From the NCBI RefSeq assembly GCF_900129005.1, contig NZ_FQUN01000003.1, positions 62,001 through 126,000 on the forward strand: a stretch of 64,000 nucleotides of DNA. Direction: 5' to 3'. Made by a program: the position numbers and the translations under genes. Numbering within the stretch: the first letter of the stretch is position 1; each line of letters opens with the position of its first letter. This document shows positions 24,006-33,479 of this stretch, one piece after another. A model generated the notes under the pieces. That model was not told the origin of the DNA and ran no database searches. It saw only the letters and a list, made by a program, of their open reading frames with translations. The stretch is from Leeuwenhoekiella marinoflava DSM 3653 (lineage in GTDB: Bacteria; Bacteroidota; Bacteroidia; Flavobacteriales; Flavobacteriaceae).

Positions 24006-24812
24006 CTATTGATTAATCGATATTATGTCGCTTTTTAAAAGTCTTCCTTCGTTTCTGGGAATCAGATACACGCCAAAATTTACTGCTTTTTCCTCTTTTT
24101 TATAAGTAGCAAGCGTGCGCAAAGGTTCTTGCCTTTTGTTAATTAAAGCGGTTTTAGGATCAATAGTAATAAGGCTACAACGAGGTGTTTTTTCAATCAC
24201 ATCAAAAATACAGGTTCCGATCGATATTGTTTTCCAAGACTCTTCGGAATATGCGGGGATACCCGATATTATAATATTTGGCCTGAAACGCTCCGCAGGC
24301 ATCGCATTGTCTAGTTTAGTATTAAGATCTGCCACAGAAGCTTCTGAAACCAAATGAATAGGAAACCCGTCTGCAAAAGAAATGTATTGATTTCCAAGTA
24401 GATTATATTTACTGCTTACGGTTCTGAGATTGGTCTTATCTATACGTACGAGACGTAGCGCCTCGCCAAGATAATTTCTAAACCACAAGTTAGCTTCCTC
24501 ATTGATTAGTTTTCCGAAAGCCGGATTTTCAAAAAGCTGTAATTCCTGAACCTCACCGGAACTCACCTTCAAAGGAATTTGCAATTCTTTACCATTGTCA
24601 CTTATACTCAAGAAATCCTTGGTAATTGCTACGTTAAGCTGAAGTAATTGTGGCTTTTCACGAGCGGTTAAAACCTTCCCTTCCGAATTAACAAGAGCGA
24701 ATTCCCGATCCAATTCAAAGCCTAAAGAAGTCACTTGAGTTTCAGAAAGAGAAATACCTCCTGCAGACTTTAGCGGATACGTATATAAAGATTTGATTTG
24801 TGGACTGTACAC
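24006..24812 (-). CDS. MOSC domain protein (YcbX/mARC-like)
   Basis: A molybdenum-cofactor-binding-type protein. The N-terminal MOSC beta-barrel domain (about 1-115: SLYTYPLKSAGGISLSETQV and GFELDREFALVNSEGKVLTAR) is followed by the MOSC domain (about 140-268). The conserved cysteine sits in EKTPRCSLITIDPKT, the likely Mo ligand. Relatives reduce N-hydroxylated compounds. The 268 residues match the short form without a C-terminal ferredoxin domain. It starts 11 bp after the stop of dut, so the two are probably co-transcribed. Confidence 0.9.
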   Translation of the reverse strand: MYSPQIKSLYTYPLKSAGGISLSETQVTSLGFELDREFALVNSEGKVLTAREKPQLLQLNVAITKDFLSISDNGKELQIPLKVSSGEVQELQLFENPAFGKLINEEANLWFRNYLGEALRLVRIDKTNLRTVSSKYNLLGNQYISFADGFPIHLVSEASVADLNTKLDNAMPAERFRPNIIISGIPAYSEESWKTISIGTCIFDVIEKTPRCSLITIDPKTALINKRQEPLRTLATYKKEEKAVNFGVYLIPRNEGRLLKSDIISINQ

Positions 24813-24823
24813 TTTTCTGAACT

Positions 24824-25258
24824 TTATTTTGTCCCGGTACTACCGAAACCTCCTTCTCCACGAGCCGTTTCGCTTAACACTTCAACCTCACTCCAATCAG
24901 CACGCTCGTGCTTCGCTATTACTAACTGCGCAATACGCTCCCCGTTTTCTACGGTAAAATCTTCGTTTGATAAATTGACCAAGATCACTCCTATCTCACC
25001 ACGGTAATCGGCATCAATAGTTCCGGGGGCGTTAAGAACCGTAACTCCCTTTTTTGCTGCCAAACCACTACGTGGCCGTACCTGCGCTTCAATACCTACG
25101 GGTAATTCTATAAATAAACCGGTTCTAATAATAGCTCGTTCTAAAGGTTTTAATACAACCGAAGCTTCAAGTTCTGCACGTAAATCCATACCGGCAGAAG
25201 CTTCGGTCTCATAATGGGGTAACGCGTGACTTGATTTGTTGATGATTTTTATTTGCAT
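24824..25258 (-). CDS. dut: dUTP diphosphatase
   Basis: Trimeric dUTPase hydrolysing dUTP to dUMP, keeping uracil out of DNA. All five family motifs are visible in the 144 residues: AGMDLRA, the [11 protein letters not shown] block, [25 protein letters not shown] and the C-terminal [10 protein letters not shown]. The length is standard. It sits 3 bp after the flippase gene stop on the same strand and 11 bp before the MOSC gene. Confidence 0.98.
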   Translation of the reverse strand: MQIKIINKSSHALPHYETEASAGMDLRAELEASVVLKPLERAIIRTGLFIELPVGIEAQVRPRSGLAAKKGVTVLNAPGTIDADYRGEIGVILVNLSNEDFTVENGERIAQLVIAKHERADWSEVEVLSETARGEGGFGSTGTK

Positions 25259-25261
25259 GCC

Positions 25262-26698
25262 TTATTGAGATTTTCGGGTTAAAATTCGTTGAAGTTCTGT
25301 GCGTTCTAGCATAAAAGTTACTCCTGCAAAAAGCAGTATAAATGCGCTATTAACAGCATGGTTTCCTCTAAATAAATAGAATGAAAGCAAAGCGGCTGCC
25401 GTCGCCAGAGAGAGGTACATTGCAATTCTGGAAACGTTATACGGAATATGATAATATTTTTGTCCGTAAAAATACGAAATCAACATCATCACACCATAAG
25501 CTGCAACCGTAGCATATGCTGAAGCCATAAAACCAATCAACGGAATCAAAAAGAGGTTTAATAAAATGGTGAGTCCGGCGCCTAAAAGTGAAAAATACAT
25601 GCCGTAACGCGTTTTATCTGTGAGTTTATACCATATCGATAAATTATGGTAAATACCCAGAAACAGATTACCCAAAAGTATATAAGGAACGATTTCTAAT
25701 GCTTTGAAATAGGCCTCATCGCCAATGAGTATATCCTTAAAAAAGTCAATAAAGCAAACGATGATCATAAGCCCTAACGCTCCAGCAATCGTAAAATATT
25801 TAAGAATGGTTGCGTACGTGGTAGGCGCATTTTTGTTTTGAGCGTGGTTGAAAAAGAAAGGTTCTGCTCCCAGCCTGAATGCTTGTATAAAAATGGTCAT
25901 AAATACCGCCAACTTATAACAGCCAGAGTACGCACCCATAACGTCCTTATCGAGCATATCACCCAGCAGTAATTTATCGAGATTTTCATTGATCACAAAG
26001 GCAATACCGGCAACGAGAACCGGCCATCCATAACGCCATAATTCACCGAAAAGCTTGAAATCAAAAATGAGTTTAGTCTTGAAAAAGTCTGGTGCTATTA
26101 AAATAAAGGTGACCAGACTCGCCGCGAGATTAGCGATAAAAATATAAGTAAGTAGTTCGTTTGAATCGTACCAATTAAATGTTAAGCCAAACTTTGGAAT
26201 AGCCCACAGGAAAAAGAGATTTAAAAATACATAGACCGCTAGATTCATCAACTTAATACCTGCAAACCGCAGTGCTTTACCTTGAGCTCGTAAATATGCG
26301 AAAGGAGCTACCACAAGCGCATCTAGTATAGCAACACCTACTAAATAGCCAAAATACTCCACAGGAAGCTCCAGAGCCTCTGTAATGGGTGATTTAAGCA
26401 ACCAAAGTATTACAAATGCAAGTAAGGCGGTTGTGGTAAGTGCAATAAGTACAGTGCTGTAGACGCGTTTTTTGTTCTGCGCTTTAGAAAAATACCTGAA
26501 GAATGCGGTTTCCATCCCATACGTGAGCAGGACATTTAAAAATGCAGCACCTATATAAAATGAGGTGATTCCTGCATATCCCGTCGTGTCTACTTTATCG
26601 GTATGCAGATAAACTAAGAAGATATTCATTATACGCGGCAGTATGGTCGCTAAACCATAAACCGCCGTGTCCTGAACAAATCGCTTGAGTACGCTCAA
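25262..26698 (-). CDS. Polysaccharide/oligosaccharide flippase (MOP superfamily)
   Basis: Wzx-like membrane protein that moves lipid-linked sugar units across the inner membrane. The 478 residues contain about 12-14 hydrophobic helices, with the typical N-terminal FVQDTAVYGLATILPRIMNIFLV and the AYSGCYKLAVF segment. It lies upstream of dut and MOSC in the same strand block rather than in the main polysaccharide cluster at 46953-55225, which has its own flippase, so it may serve another glycan. Some relatives are annotated as polysaccharide biosynthesis proteins. Confidence 0.88.
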   Translation of the reverse strand: MSVLKRFVQDTAVYGLATILPRIMNIFLVYLHTDKVDTTGYAGITSFYIGAAFLNVLLTYGMETAFFRYFSKAQNKKRVYSTVLIALTTTALLAFVILWLLKSPITEALELPVEYFGYLVGVAILDALVVAPFAYLRAQGKALRFAGIKLMNLAVYVFLNLFFLWAIPKFGLTFNWYDSNELLTYIFIANLAASLVTFILIAPDFFKTKLIFDFKLFGELWRYGWPVLVAGIAFVINENLDKLLLGDMLDKDVMGAYSGCYKLAVFMTIFIQAFRLGAEPFFFNHAQNKNAPTTYATILKYFTIAGALGLMIIVCFIDFFKDILIGDEAYFKALEIVPYILLGNLFLGIYHNLSIWYKLTDKTRYGMYFSLLGAGLTILLNLFLIPLIGFMASAYATVAAYGVMMLISYFYGQKYYHIPYNVSRIAMYLSLATAAALLSFYLFRGNHAVNSAFILLFAGVTFMLERTELQRILTRKSQ

Positions 26699-26767
26699 AA
26701 AAACAGAAATTTAAATAGTTCTAAAAGTAGTTATATTAATTCAGCAGAAGTCGTTTATACCTTGCTG

Positions 26768-27196
26768 TTATTGGTTAAGCTCAAGTATGGTAAAAAAAAC
26801 TTTATCCTTTACTTGATAAGTCAACAGAGCTTGATTTTCTGATATTTTATAAGGTGGCTTAACAGGCATTTGCGGCAAAGGATTATTAGCTTCCTGTGCT
26901 CTATCTGTAGAAAGTACACGATCTTCTCCATTTACTTGTGTATCTGAAAATGCAGCATAATAGGTAGCTGTGCTATTCCAATGAACACGTGATTTTTTAT
27001 TCTGAAAGTACAACTCTTTAAAAACTACATCAGCAGGTAATTCTGATACATCAAATACAACCTGAAACTCACCGGATTTTTCAGCTTTTGTTTGTGTTCT
27101 ATCAACTTTAAAAGGAGGATTCTTCACGAATTCACTACTACCTCCGCAAGAGATATTCAAAATCAAAAGAAGGAATAAAGATACTCTGTAAATCAT
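26768..27196 (-). CDS. Hypothetical lipoprotein
   Basis: I do not recognise the family. The 142-residue protein has a signal peptide ending LNISC (Cys17) followed by GGSSE, a lipoprotein pattern. The mature part is polar and probably beta-rich (FQVVFDVSELPADVVFKELYF). A conserved-looking C-terminal stretch (KVFFTILELN) follows. It is preceded by a 13-bp palindrome (27275-27287) about 80 bp upstream and stands alone between the atp operon terminator and the flippase gene. Confidence 0.7.
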   Translation of the reverse strand: MIYRVSLFLLLILNISCGGSSEFVKNPPFKVDRTQTKAEKSGEFQVVFDVSELPADVVFKELYFQNKKSRVHWNSTATYYAAFSDTQVNGEDRVLSTDRAQEANNPLPQMPVKPPYKISENQALLTYQVKDKVFFTILELNQ

Positions 27197-27274
27197 TGTA
27201 TGCTTTTAAGTAACAAACGTTTTATAGGGAATTCGATTGTACCGGTTAATAATAAATAATCTTACTTCCGTAAT

Positions 27275-27291
27275 CTCGATAATCGAGTAAA
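27275..27291. promoter_or_regulatory. CTCGATAATCGAG-TAAA palindrome, copy 2
   Basis: The same 13-bp palindrome as at 15590-15602. Read on the minus strand it is also preceded by TTTA, so 16 of 17 positions agree between copies. It lies upstream of the lipoprotein gene at 27196, just after the atp operon terminator. Confidence 0.4.
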
Positions 27292-27293
27292 TC

Positions 27294-27321
27294 AAAAAAA
27301 GCCTTGCAATTGCAAGGCTTT
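27294..27321 (-). terminator. Terminator of the atp operon
   Basis: AAAGCCTTGCAA pairs perfectly with TTGCAAGGCTTT (27298-27321). On the minus strand it is followed by a run of seven T residues (27300-27294). It lies just past the atpG stop. Confidence 0.92.
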
Positions 27322-27343
27322 AAGATATGAAATAAAATAGTTT

Positions 27344-28219
27344 TTAATTATTTAATGCTTCTGCACCACCTACAATCTCAAGGATTTCATTGGTAATTGC
27401 AGCCTGACGTGCCTTGTTGTAAGTTAACTTAAGTTGATTTCTCAAGTCGGTAGCATTATCAGTTGCTTTGTGCATAGCAGTCATACGCGCACCGTGCTCA
27501 CTAGCAACAGAATCTCTGATTCCTTTAAAGAATTGTGTTTTAAGCGCTTTAGGAATAAGCTGCTTAACAATCTCTTCTTTAGAAGGTTCAAAAATATAGT
27601 CTGAAATATTTGCCGGAGTCACATCTTCAAATTGTTCTTTTAAAGGAACAATAGGCAAGAATTGCTCACGCGTTACAATCTGCGTTGCCGCGTTTTTGAA
27701 TGAGTTGTAAAGCAACTCTACTTTGTCATAAGTACCTTCAACAAAGAGGTCCATAACACGTTCTGCAACTGCCTCTACATTCTCAAAAGTCAAATCATCA
27801 AAAATCGCACTATCGTTATAGATAACTGTATGTGTCTTTTTAAGGATATCATTTGCCTTTTTACCTAAAGTTAAGAAGTGAACTTCTTTACCTGCATAAG
27901 CATTTTCTGCAATGTTCTTAGCTTCTTTAACGATGTTAGAATTGAAAGCACCTGCAAGACCTCTATTAGATGAGATCGCTACTACAAGTACTTTTTCTAC
28001 AGAACGTTCTTCTGCAAAACGGCTCCCGCTGTCTCCTTCCATCGAAGCGCTAAGATTTTGAAGTAACTCGGTCAATTTATCAGAATACGGGCGCATAGCT
28101 GTAATAGCATCCTGAGCCTTCTTCAATTTTGCAGCAGACACCATTTTCATAGCGCTAGTGATCTGCATCGTAGAAGATACTGATGTAATTCGGTTACGTA
28201 TTTCCTTTAAATTTGCCAT
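27344..28219 (-). CDS. atpG: ATP synthase F1 gamma subunit
   Basis: Central rotor shaft of F1. The 291 residues have the conserved N-terminal helix MANLKEIRNRITSVSSTMQITSAM (as a family; cut here to the key ends) and the C-terminal helix TDNATDLRNQLKLTYNKARQ followed by ITNEILEIVGGA. Both form the coiled-coil shaft. It is the last gene of atpBEFHAG, 29 bp after atpA, and is followed by a strong terminator. Confidence 0.97.
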   Translation of the reverse strand: MANLKEIRNRITSVSSTMQITSAMKMVSAAKLKKAQDAITAMRPYSDKLTELLQNLSASMEGDSGSRFAEERSVEKVLVVAISSNRGLAGAFNSNIVKEAKNIAENAYAGKEVHFLTLGKKANDILKKTHTVIYNDSAIFDDLTFENVEAVAERVMDLFVEGTYDKVELLYNSFKNAATQIVTREQFLPIVPLKEQFEDVTPANISDYIFEPSKEEIVKQLIPKALKTQFFKGIRDSVASEHGARMTAMHKATDNATDLRNQLKLTYNKARQAAITNEILEIVGGAEALNN

Positions 28220-28248
28220 TTATTTAATGGTTTCTTACTAGGCGAATA

Positions 28249-29829
28249 TTATTTTTTATAACGAGAAGCAAGGTCATTTGCAACAGTAGTCAAAGTATCG
28301 ATAACTTCGTCTGTTAATTTACCTGCTTTTAAAGTATCTAAAACATCTCTGTGTTTAGCGTTAAGAAATTCAAGATAATCTGTCTCAAATGCTTTTACTT
28401 TATCGATAGGCACATTACGCAATAAGTTCTTTGAACCTGCATAGATGATAGCAATCTGATCTTCTACTGTATACGGTGTATTTTCAGCTTGTTTTAGGAT
28501 CTCTACGTTACGCTTACCTTTTTCAATCACGCTTAAAGTAGCAGCATCAAGATCTGAACCAAACTTAGCAAATGCTTCTAATTCACGGAAAGCAGCCTGA
28601 TCTAATTTAAGTGTACCAGATACTTTCTTCATAGATTTTATCTGCGCCGATCCACCCACACGTGATACCGAAATACCCACGTTAATTGCCGGACGTACGC
28701 CAGAGTTAAATAAATCACCATCTAAGAAAATCTGACCATCTGTAATCGAAATTACGTTAGTAGGAATATACGCCGAAACGTCACCTGCTTGTGTCTCAAT
28801 TATTGGAAGTGCAGTTAATGAACCACCACCTTTTACGATAGGTTTTAAGGTATCAGGAAGGTCATTCATATTTTTTGCGATATCATCATCTGCAATAACT
28901 TTTGCAGCACGCTCTAATAAACGAGAATGTAAGAAGAAAACGTCTCCAGGATATGCTTCACGACCCGGTGGACGACGTAATAAAAGTGACACTTCACGAT
29001 AGGCGACCGCTTGCTTAGATAAATCATCATAGATTATTAAAGCAGGACGACCAGTATCTCTAAAGTACTCTCCAATTGCAGCACCTGCGAAAGGAGCATA
29101 TACCTGCATAGGAGCAGGATCTGATGCATTCGCAGCTACAATAGTAGTATATGCTAAAGCTCCTTTTTCTTCAAGAACATTAGCAATACCTGCAACGGTA
29201 GATGCTTTCTGACCTACGGCAACATAGATACAGTAAACAGGCTTACCTGCATCATAAAACTCTTTTTGATTTAAAATGGTATCGATACAAACGGTAGTCT
29301 TACCAGTCTGACGGTCACCTATAACAAGCTCACGCTGACCACGACCAACCGGAATCATTGCATCAATAGATTTGATACCTGTTTGAAGTGGCTCATTTAC
29401 CGGCTGACGGTAGATAACACCAGGAGCTTTACGCTCTAATGGCATCTCATAAGTCTCACCTTCTATAGCACCTTTACCGTCTATAGGCTGACCCAGCGTG
29501 TTTACTACACGACCCACAATACCTTCACCCACATTAATAGAAGCAATACGTTGTGTACGTTTTACCGTAGCACCTTCTTTTACTTCTTTAGAAGGACCTA
29601 AGAGTACAACCCCTACGTTATCTTCTTCTAAGTTAAGTACAATACCTTCAAGACCTCCGTCAAATGCTACGAGTTCTCCGTATTGTGCGTTAGAAAGACC
29701 ATAAACACGGGCAATACCATCACCTACGGTGAGTACTGTTCCTACCTCATCTAATGAAGCTGATGCTTCAAAGCCTGAAAGTTGTTTCTTTAAAATTGTT
29801 GAAACTTCAGCTGGTTTTACTTCTGCCAT
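28249..29829 (-). CDS. atpA: ATP synthase F1 alpha subunit
   Basis: Non-catalytic nucleotide-binding subunit of F1. The 526 residues include the Walker A loop [10 protein letters not shown] (about 170), [20 protein letters not shown] and the [21 protein letters not shown] block, then [19 protein letters not shown]. Length is slightly above the E. coli protein, as usual in Bacteroidota. It is 50 bp after atpH, with an 8-bp stem-loop in the gap. Confidence 0.98.
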   Translation of the reverse strand: MAEVKPAEVSTILKKQLSGFEASASLDEVGTVLTVGDGIARVYGLSNAQYGELVAFDGGLEGIVLNLEEDNVGVVLLGPSKEVKEGATVKRTQRIASINVGEGIVGRVVNTLGQPIDGKGAIEGETYEMPLERKAPGVIYRQPVNEPLQTGIKSIDAMIPVGRGQRELVIGDRQTGKTTVCIDTILNQKEFYDAGKPVYCIYVAVGQKASTVAGIANVLEEKGALAYTTIVAANASDPAPMQVYAPFAGAAIGEYFRDTGRPALIIYDDLSKQAVAYREVSLLLRRPPGREAYPGDVFFLHSRLLERAAKVIADDDIAKNMNDLPDTLKPIVKGGGSLTALPIIETQAGDVSAYIPTNVISITDGQIFLDGDLFNSGVRPAINVGISVSRVGGSAQIKSMKKVSGTLKLDQAAFRELEAFAKFGSDLDAATLSVIEKGKRNVEILKQAENTPYTVEDQIAIIYAGSKNLLRNVPIDKVKAFETDYLEFLNAKHRDVLDTLKAGKLTDEVIDTLTTVANDLASRYKK

Positions 29830-29848
29830 TTTGTTTGATATCTAAATA

Positions 29849-29870
29849 AGCTTTGATACAACTCAAAGCT
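29849..29870 (-). other. Intercistronic stem-loop between atpH and atpA
   Basis: AGCTTTGA (29849-29856) pairs with TCAAAGCT (29863-29870) around a 6-base loop in the 50-bp gap. It has no T run, so it is more likely a processing or stability element than a terminator. Confidence 0.45.
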
Positions 29871-29879
29871 AAGTTGTAA

Positions 29880-30419
29880 TTATAAACGTTTACTAAATTC
29901 TTTTTGTACGCTTGCCAGTTGATTATCAATACTTGCATCGTACTGTACATCTCCTACTCGAAGAATGAACCCACCTATAATGCTGGGATCTATGTGATGT
30001 TCTAAGGTTACTTCAGTACTGTTTGTTAGCTCTTTTACTTTAGCCAAAACTTTTGACTCTAAACTAGAATCAAGTTCTACTGCTGTGGTAACATGAGCTA
30101 CAATAATTCCTTTAGACGCATTGTAAAGGTCTAAATAACTTTTTGCTACCTGACCTAAAAGAGAGGTACGCTTTTTATCTACTAAAAGTTCGATTAAGCT
30201 TAAAGTGCTGGGATCATACCCTTCGAAAATAGCTTTCAAAGAAGCTCTTTTATCTTCAGCTTTAATAACCGGACTCTTAAGCACACTGCGCAATTCTTTA
30301 CTAGCACTTAGTGTCGCATCAATAGATTTCATATTACCAAAAACAACTTCTTCAGTACCTTTATCTTGGGCCTGATCTAAAATTGCTTTTGCATAACGTA
30401 TTGCTGCTCTTGAAGACAT
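29880..30419 (-). CDS. atpH: ATP synthase F1 delta subunit
   Basis: Peripheral-stalk subunit connecting F1 to the b subunits (OSCP). The 179 residues show the family start SRAAIRYAKAILDQAQDKG, LLVDKKRTSLLGQVAKSYLDLY and the C-terminal DPSIIGGFILRVGDVQYDASI. It starts 15 bp after the atpF stop, inside the atp operon. Confidence 0.95.
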   Translation of the reverse strand: MSSRAAIRYAKAILDQAQDKGTEEVVFGNMKSIDATLSASKELRSVLKSPVIKAEDKRASLKAIFEGYDPSTLSLIELLVDKKRTSLLGQVAKSYLDLYNASKGIIVAHVTTAVELDSSLESKVLAKVKELTNSTEVTLEHHIDPSIIGGFILRVGDVQYDASIDNQLASVQKEFSKRL

Positions 30420-30434
30420 GAACTGCTGGTTTTA

Positions 30435-30935
30435 TTAGTTAAGGGTAGCGTCTTGCAGCATTTTATCTACATACTGCATTTGTTTTTTCTTGTCAGAAAG
30501 TTCTTCTTTAACCACTTTTTCAGCGATCTCTAAAGATAATTCTGCTACCTGACTTTTAAGTTCTGCTACAGCTGCACGTTTTTCTGCAGCGATAGCTTCC
30601 TGAGCCTGGGTGATGATTTTATCAGCTTGTGATTTAGCATCTTCCTCAGCTTCTGCGATCATCTTTGTTCTAATTTCACGAGCTTCTTTTAGCATTGTAT
30701 CACGCTCAATACGTGCTTCCTGTAAAGCTTTCTCGTTATCAGCCTGAAGATTTTTCATCTCCAAACGCGCTTTTTCTGCTGCTTCTAATGCACCTTGAAT
30801 ACCTTGCTCACGCTCATCAAGTGAACTTAAGATAGGTTTCCATGCAAACTTCTTCATCAATAAGATGAGGATTAATAAAATAACAGCTTGCATAACAAAC
30901 AAGCCCGGAGAAAAATCATTTAATAATTGATCCAT
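30435..30935 (-). CDS. atpF: ATP synthase Fo b subunit
   Basis: Peripheral stalk b subunit: one N-terminal membrane helix (about 8-27, GLFVMQAVILLILILLMKKF) followed by a long charged, Ala/Glu/Lys-rich coiled coil (about 35-150). The 166 residues match the usual length. It follows atpE after a 76-bp gap that holds a 9-bp stem-loop. Confidence 0.96.
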   Translation of the reverse strand: MDQLLNDFSPGLFVMQAVILLILILLMKKFAWKPILSSLDEREQGIQGALEAAEKARLEMKNLQADNEKALQEARIERDTMLKEAREIRTKMIAEAEEDAKSQADKIITQAQEAIAAEKRAAVAELKSQVAELSLEIAEKVVKEELSDKKKQMQYVDKMLQDATLN

Positions 30936-30964
30936 CTTTAATTTAATGTTTTAAATAAAACAAC

Positions 30965-30987
30965 TCCTGTAACCAACCGTTACAGGA
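30965..30987 (-). other. Intercistronic stem-loop between atpE and atpF
   Basis: TCCTGTAAC (30965-30973) pairs perfectly with GTTACAGGA (30979-30987) around a 5-base loop. On the minus strand it follows atpE and is trailed by GTTGTTTTATTT, so it could protect the atpE mRNA 3' end or end part of the transcripts. Confidence 0.6.
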
Positions 30988-31011
30988 ATTGCTTAGTTGT
31001 TTAAGCTGTGA

Positions 31012-32405
<1,394 letters not shown>

Positions 32406-32444
32406 TATAGTTTTTTAAAAAATCAGGCTTGCTAAAATTTGGTG

Positions 32445-32452
32445 CAAAACTA
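32445..32452 (-). promoter_or_regulatory. atp operon promoter -7 element
   Basis: Minus-strand TAGTTTTG (32452-32445) is an exact TAnnTTTG match 40 bp upstream of the atpB start, giving a leader of about 33 bases. The nearest TTTG upstream is spaced too closely (13 bp), so the -33 element is uncertain. Confidence 0.5.
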
Positions 32453-32495
32453 AACATTTTATTCACAAATGCACCTTTTTTATCAAGAAATAGAG

Positions 32496-32894
32496 TTAAG
32501 AATGCTTTTTTAAGATTTTAACAATTACCAAGACCTCGTAAATTAAGAATATAAAGATGGGTATCAGCATACTAAGACGCTCCATTCGTGTAAAAATTGC
32601 GTCAGAAAAAAGTAAATTCTTAAAAATTAATGCCAGTAAAAACAGTTTTGCAAAGATGGAAAACAAAAACATAAATCCCAGTTTATCACGAAGCTCGGGA
32701 AGCAATTCAGGAAGCGTGATAAATGTGAGACAAATGATCAAACTACTTATGGCTCCAAAAAGATAAAAATTAAGTAAATTATAAGGTAGTTCTACATCTA
32801 GCAGATCTAAAATACTCAGGTGTAAAAAATAAAAAACAACACCTAAAGCCACGATAATTAAGGCAGCTGTTGTTAATGGTTTTGTAAGGTTCAT
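32496..32894 (-). CDS. Small membrane protein upstream of atpB (probably DUF6168)
   Basis: The 132-residue protein has four hydrophobic helices (about 7-25, 40-62, 72-92 and 105-127) with short polar loops and a basic C-terminus (KILKKHS). I believe it is the family called DUF6168 (from memory). It occupies the position of atpI-like accessory genes, overlaps atpZ by 4 bp (ATGA) and precedes atpB by 90 bp. A role in ATP synthase assembly is a guess from context. Confidence 0.7.
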   Translation of the reverse strand: MNLTKPLTTAALIIVALGVVFYFLHLSILDLLDVELPYNLLNFYLFGAISSLIICLTFITLPELLPELRDKLGFMFLFSIFAKLFLLALIFKNLLFSDAIFTRMERLSMLIPIFIFLIYEVLVIVKILKKHS

Positions 32895-33106
32895 GAATTG
32901 AGACTTTTTACTGCGCGTATGATCACATACATAGATAAGAAAACGGCTATAAGTGATACGACAGGCTCTAAAAATGTAGTTTCAAATTTACGGTCTAACC
33001 AAGCTCCAAAGAGATTCCCCAGATAAATGGTTACTCCCATTTGTATGGCGATGGTAGAAAATTTTGCCCAGCTCTTAAGCGGACTTTCCGGCTTCTTTTC
33101 TGACAT
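32891..33106 (-). CDS. atpZ: AtpZ/AtpI-type protein
   Basis: Small membrane protein with two helices (about 13-33 and 45-63), of the AtpZ/AtpI group. That group helps assemble the c-ring or forms a Ca/Mg channel in other bacteria. The 71 residues include the family-like WAKFSTIAIQMGVTIYLGN and GAWLDRKF. It overlaps bactofilin by 32 bp upstream and the next small gene by 4 bp, so it is translated as part of the sprE block. Confidence 0.85.
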   Translation of the reverse strand: MSEKKPESPLKSWAKFSTIAIQMGVTIYLGNLFGAWLDRKFETTFLEPVVSLIAVFLSMYVIIRAVKSLNS

Positions 33107-33479
33107 CGTTGCTTAGATTTTTTACGCCGTTGCCCATATTACAGCTCGCATTAAAGTCGGCACCAGGCTCTACTGCAAGTCTTCCTGTAGCAACTTCACC
33201 CTTTACAGTAGCAGATGCTCGTAAATTCAATAAACCCTCAACATTTAGATTACCATCTATAGCACCTTCAAGGTCAGCTTCTTTACAAATAAGCATTCCT
33301 TTAAGAAAGCCATTTTTACCGATGACTACTTTGCCGGTACTTTCTATTTTTCCTTCGAGTTTGCCATCTATTCTAAAGTCTCCTTCAGACTTAATTTCTC
33401 CTACAATAGACGTTCCTTCACTGATTCTGTTTTGTTTGTTTCCTCCTTCTGGAAACTTTGCAGATCTGTCTTTTCTCAT
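33075..33479 (-). CDS. Bactofilin (polymer-forming cytoskeletal protein)
   Basis: Bactofilins polymerise without nucleotides into membrane-associated filaments. The 134 residues contain the right-handed beta-helix repeat with regular Gly/Val/Ile spacing, beginning GTSIVGEIKSEGDFRIDGKL and continuing to RLAVEPGADF (about 22-112). Short disordered ends flank it. It overlaps sprE upstream by 4 bp and atpZ downstream by 32 bp. The context suggests co-expression with gliding/secretion and ATP synthase parts. Confidence 0.94.
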   Translation of the reverse strand: MRKDRSAKFPEGGNKQNRISEGTSIVGEIKSEGDFRIDGKLEGKIESTGKVVIGKNGFLKGMLICKEADLEGAIDGNLNVEGLLNLRASATVKGEVATGRLAVEPGADFNASCNMGNGVKNLSNDVRKEAGKSA

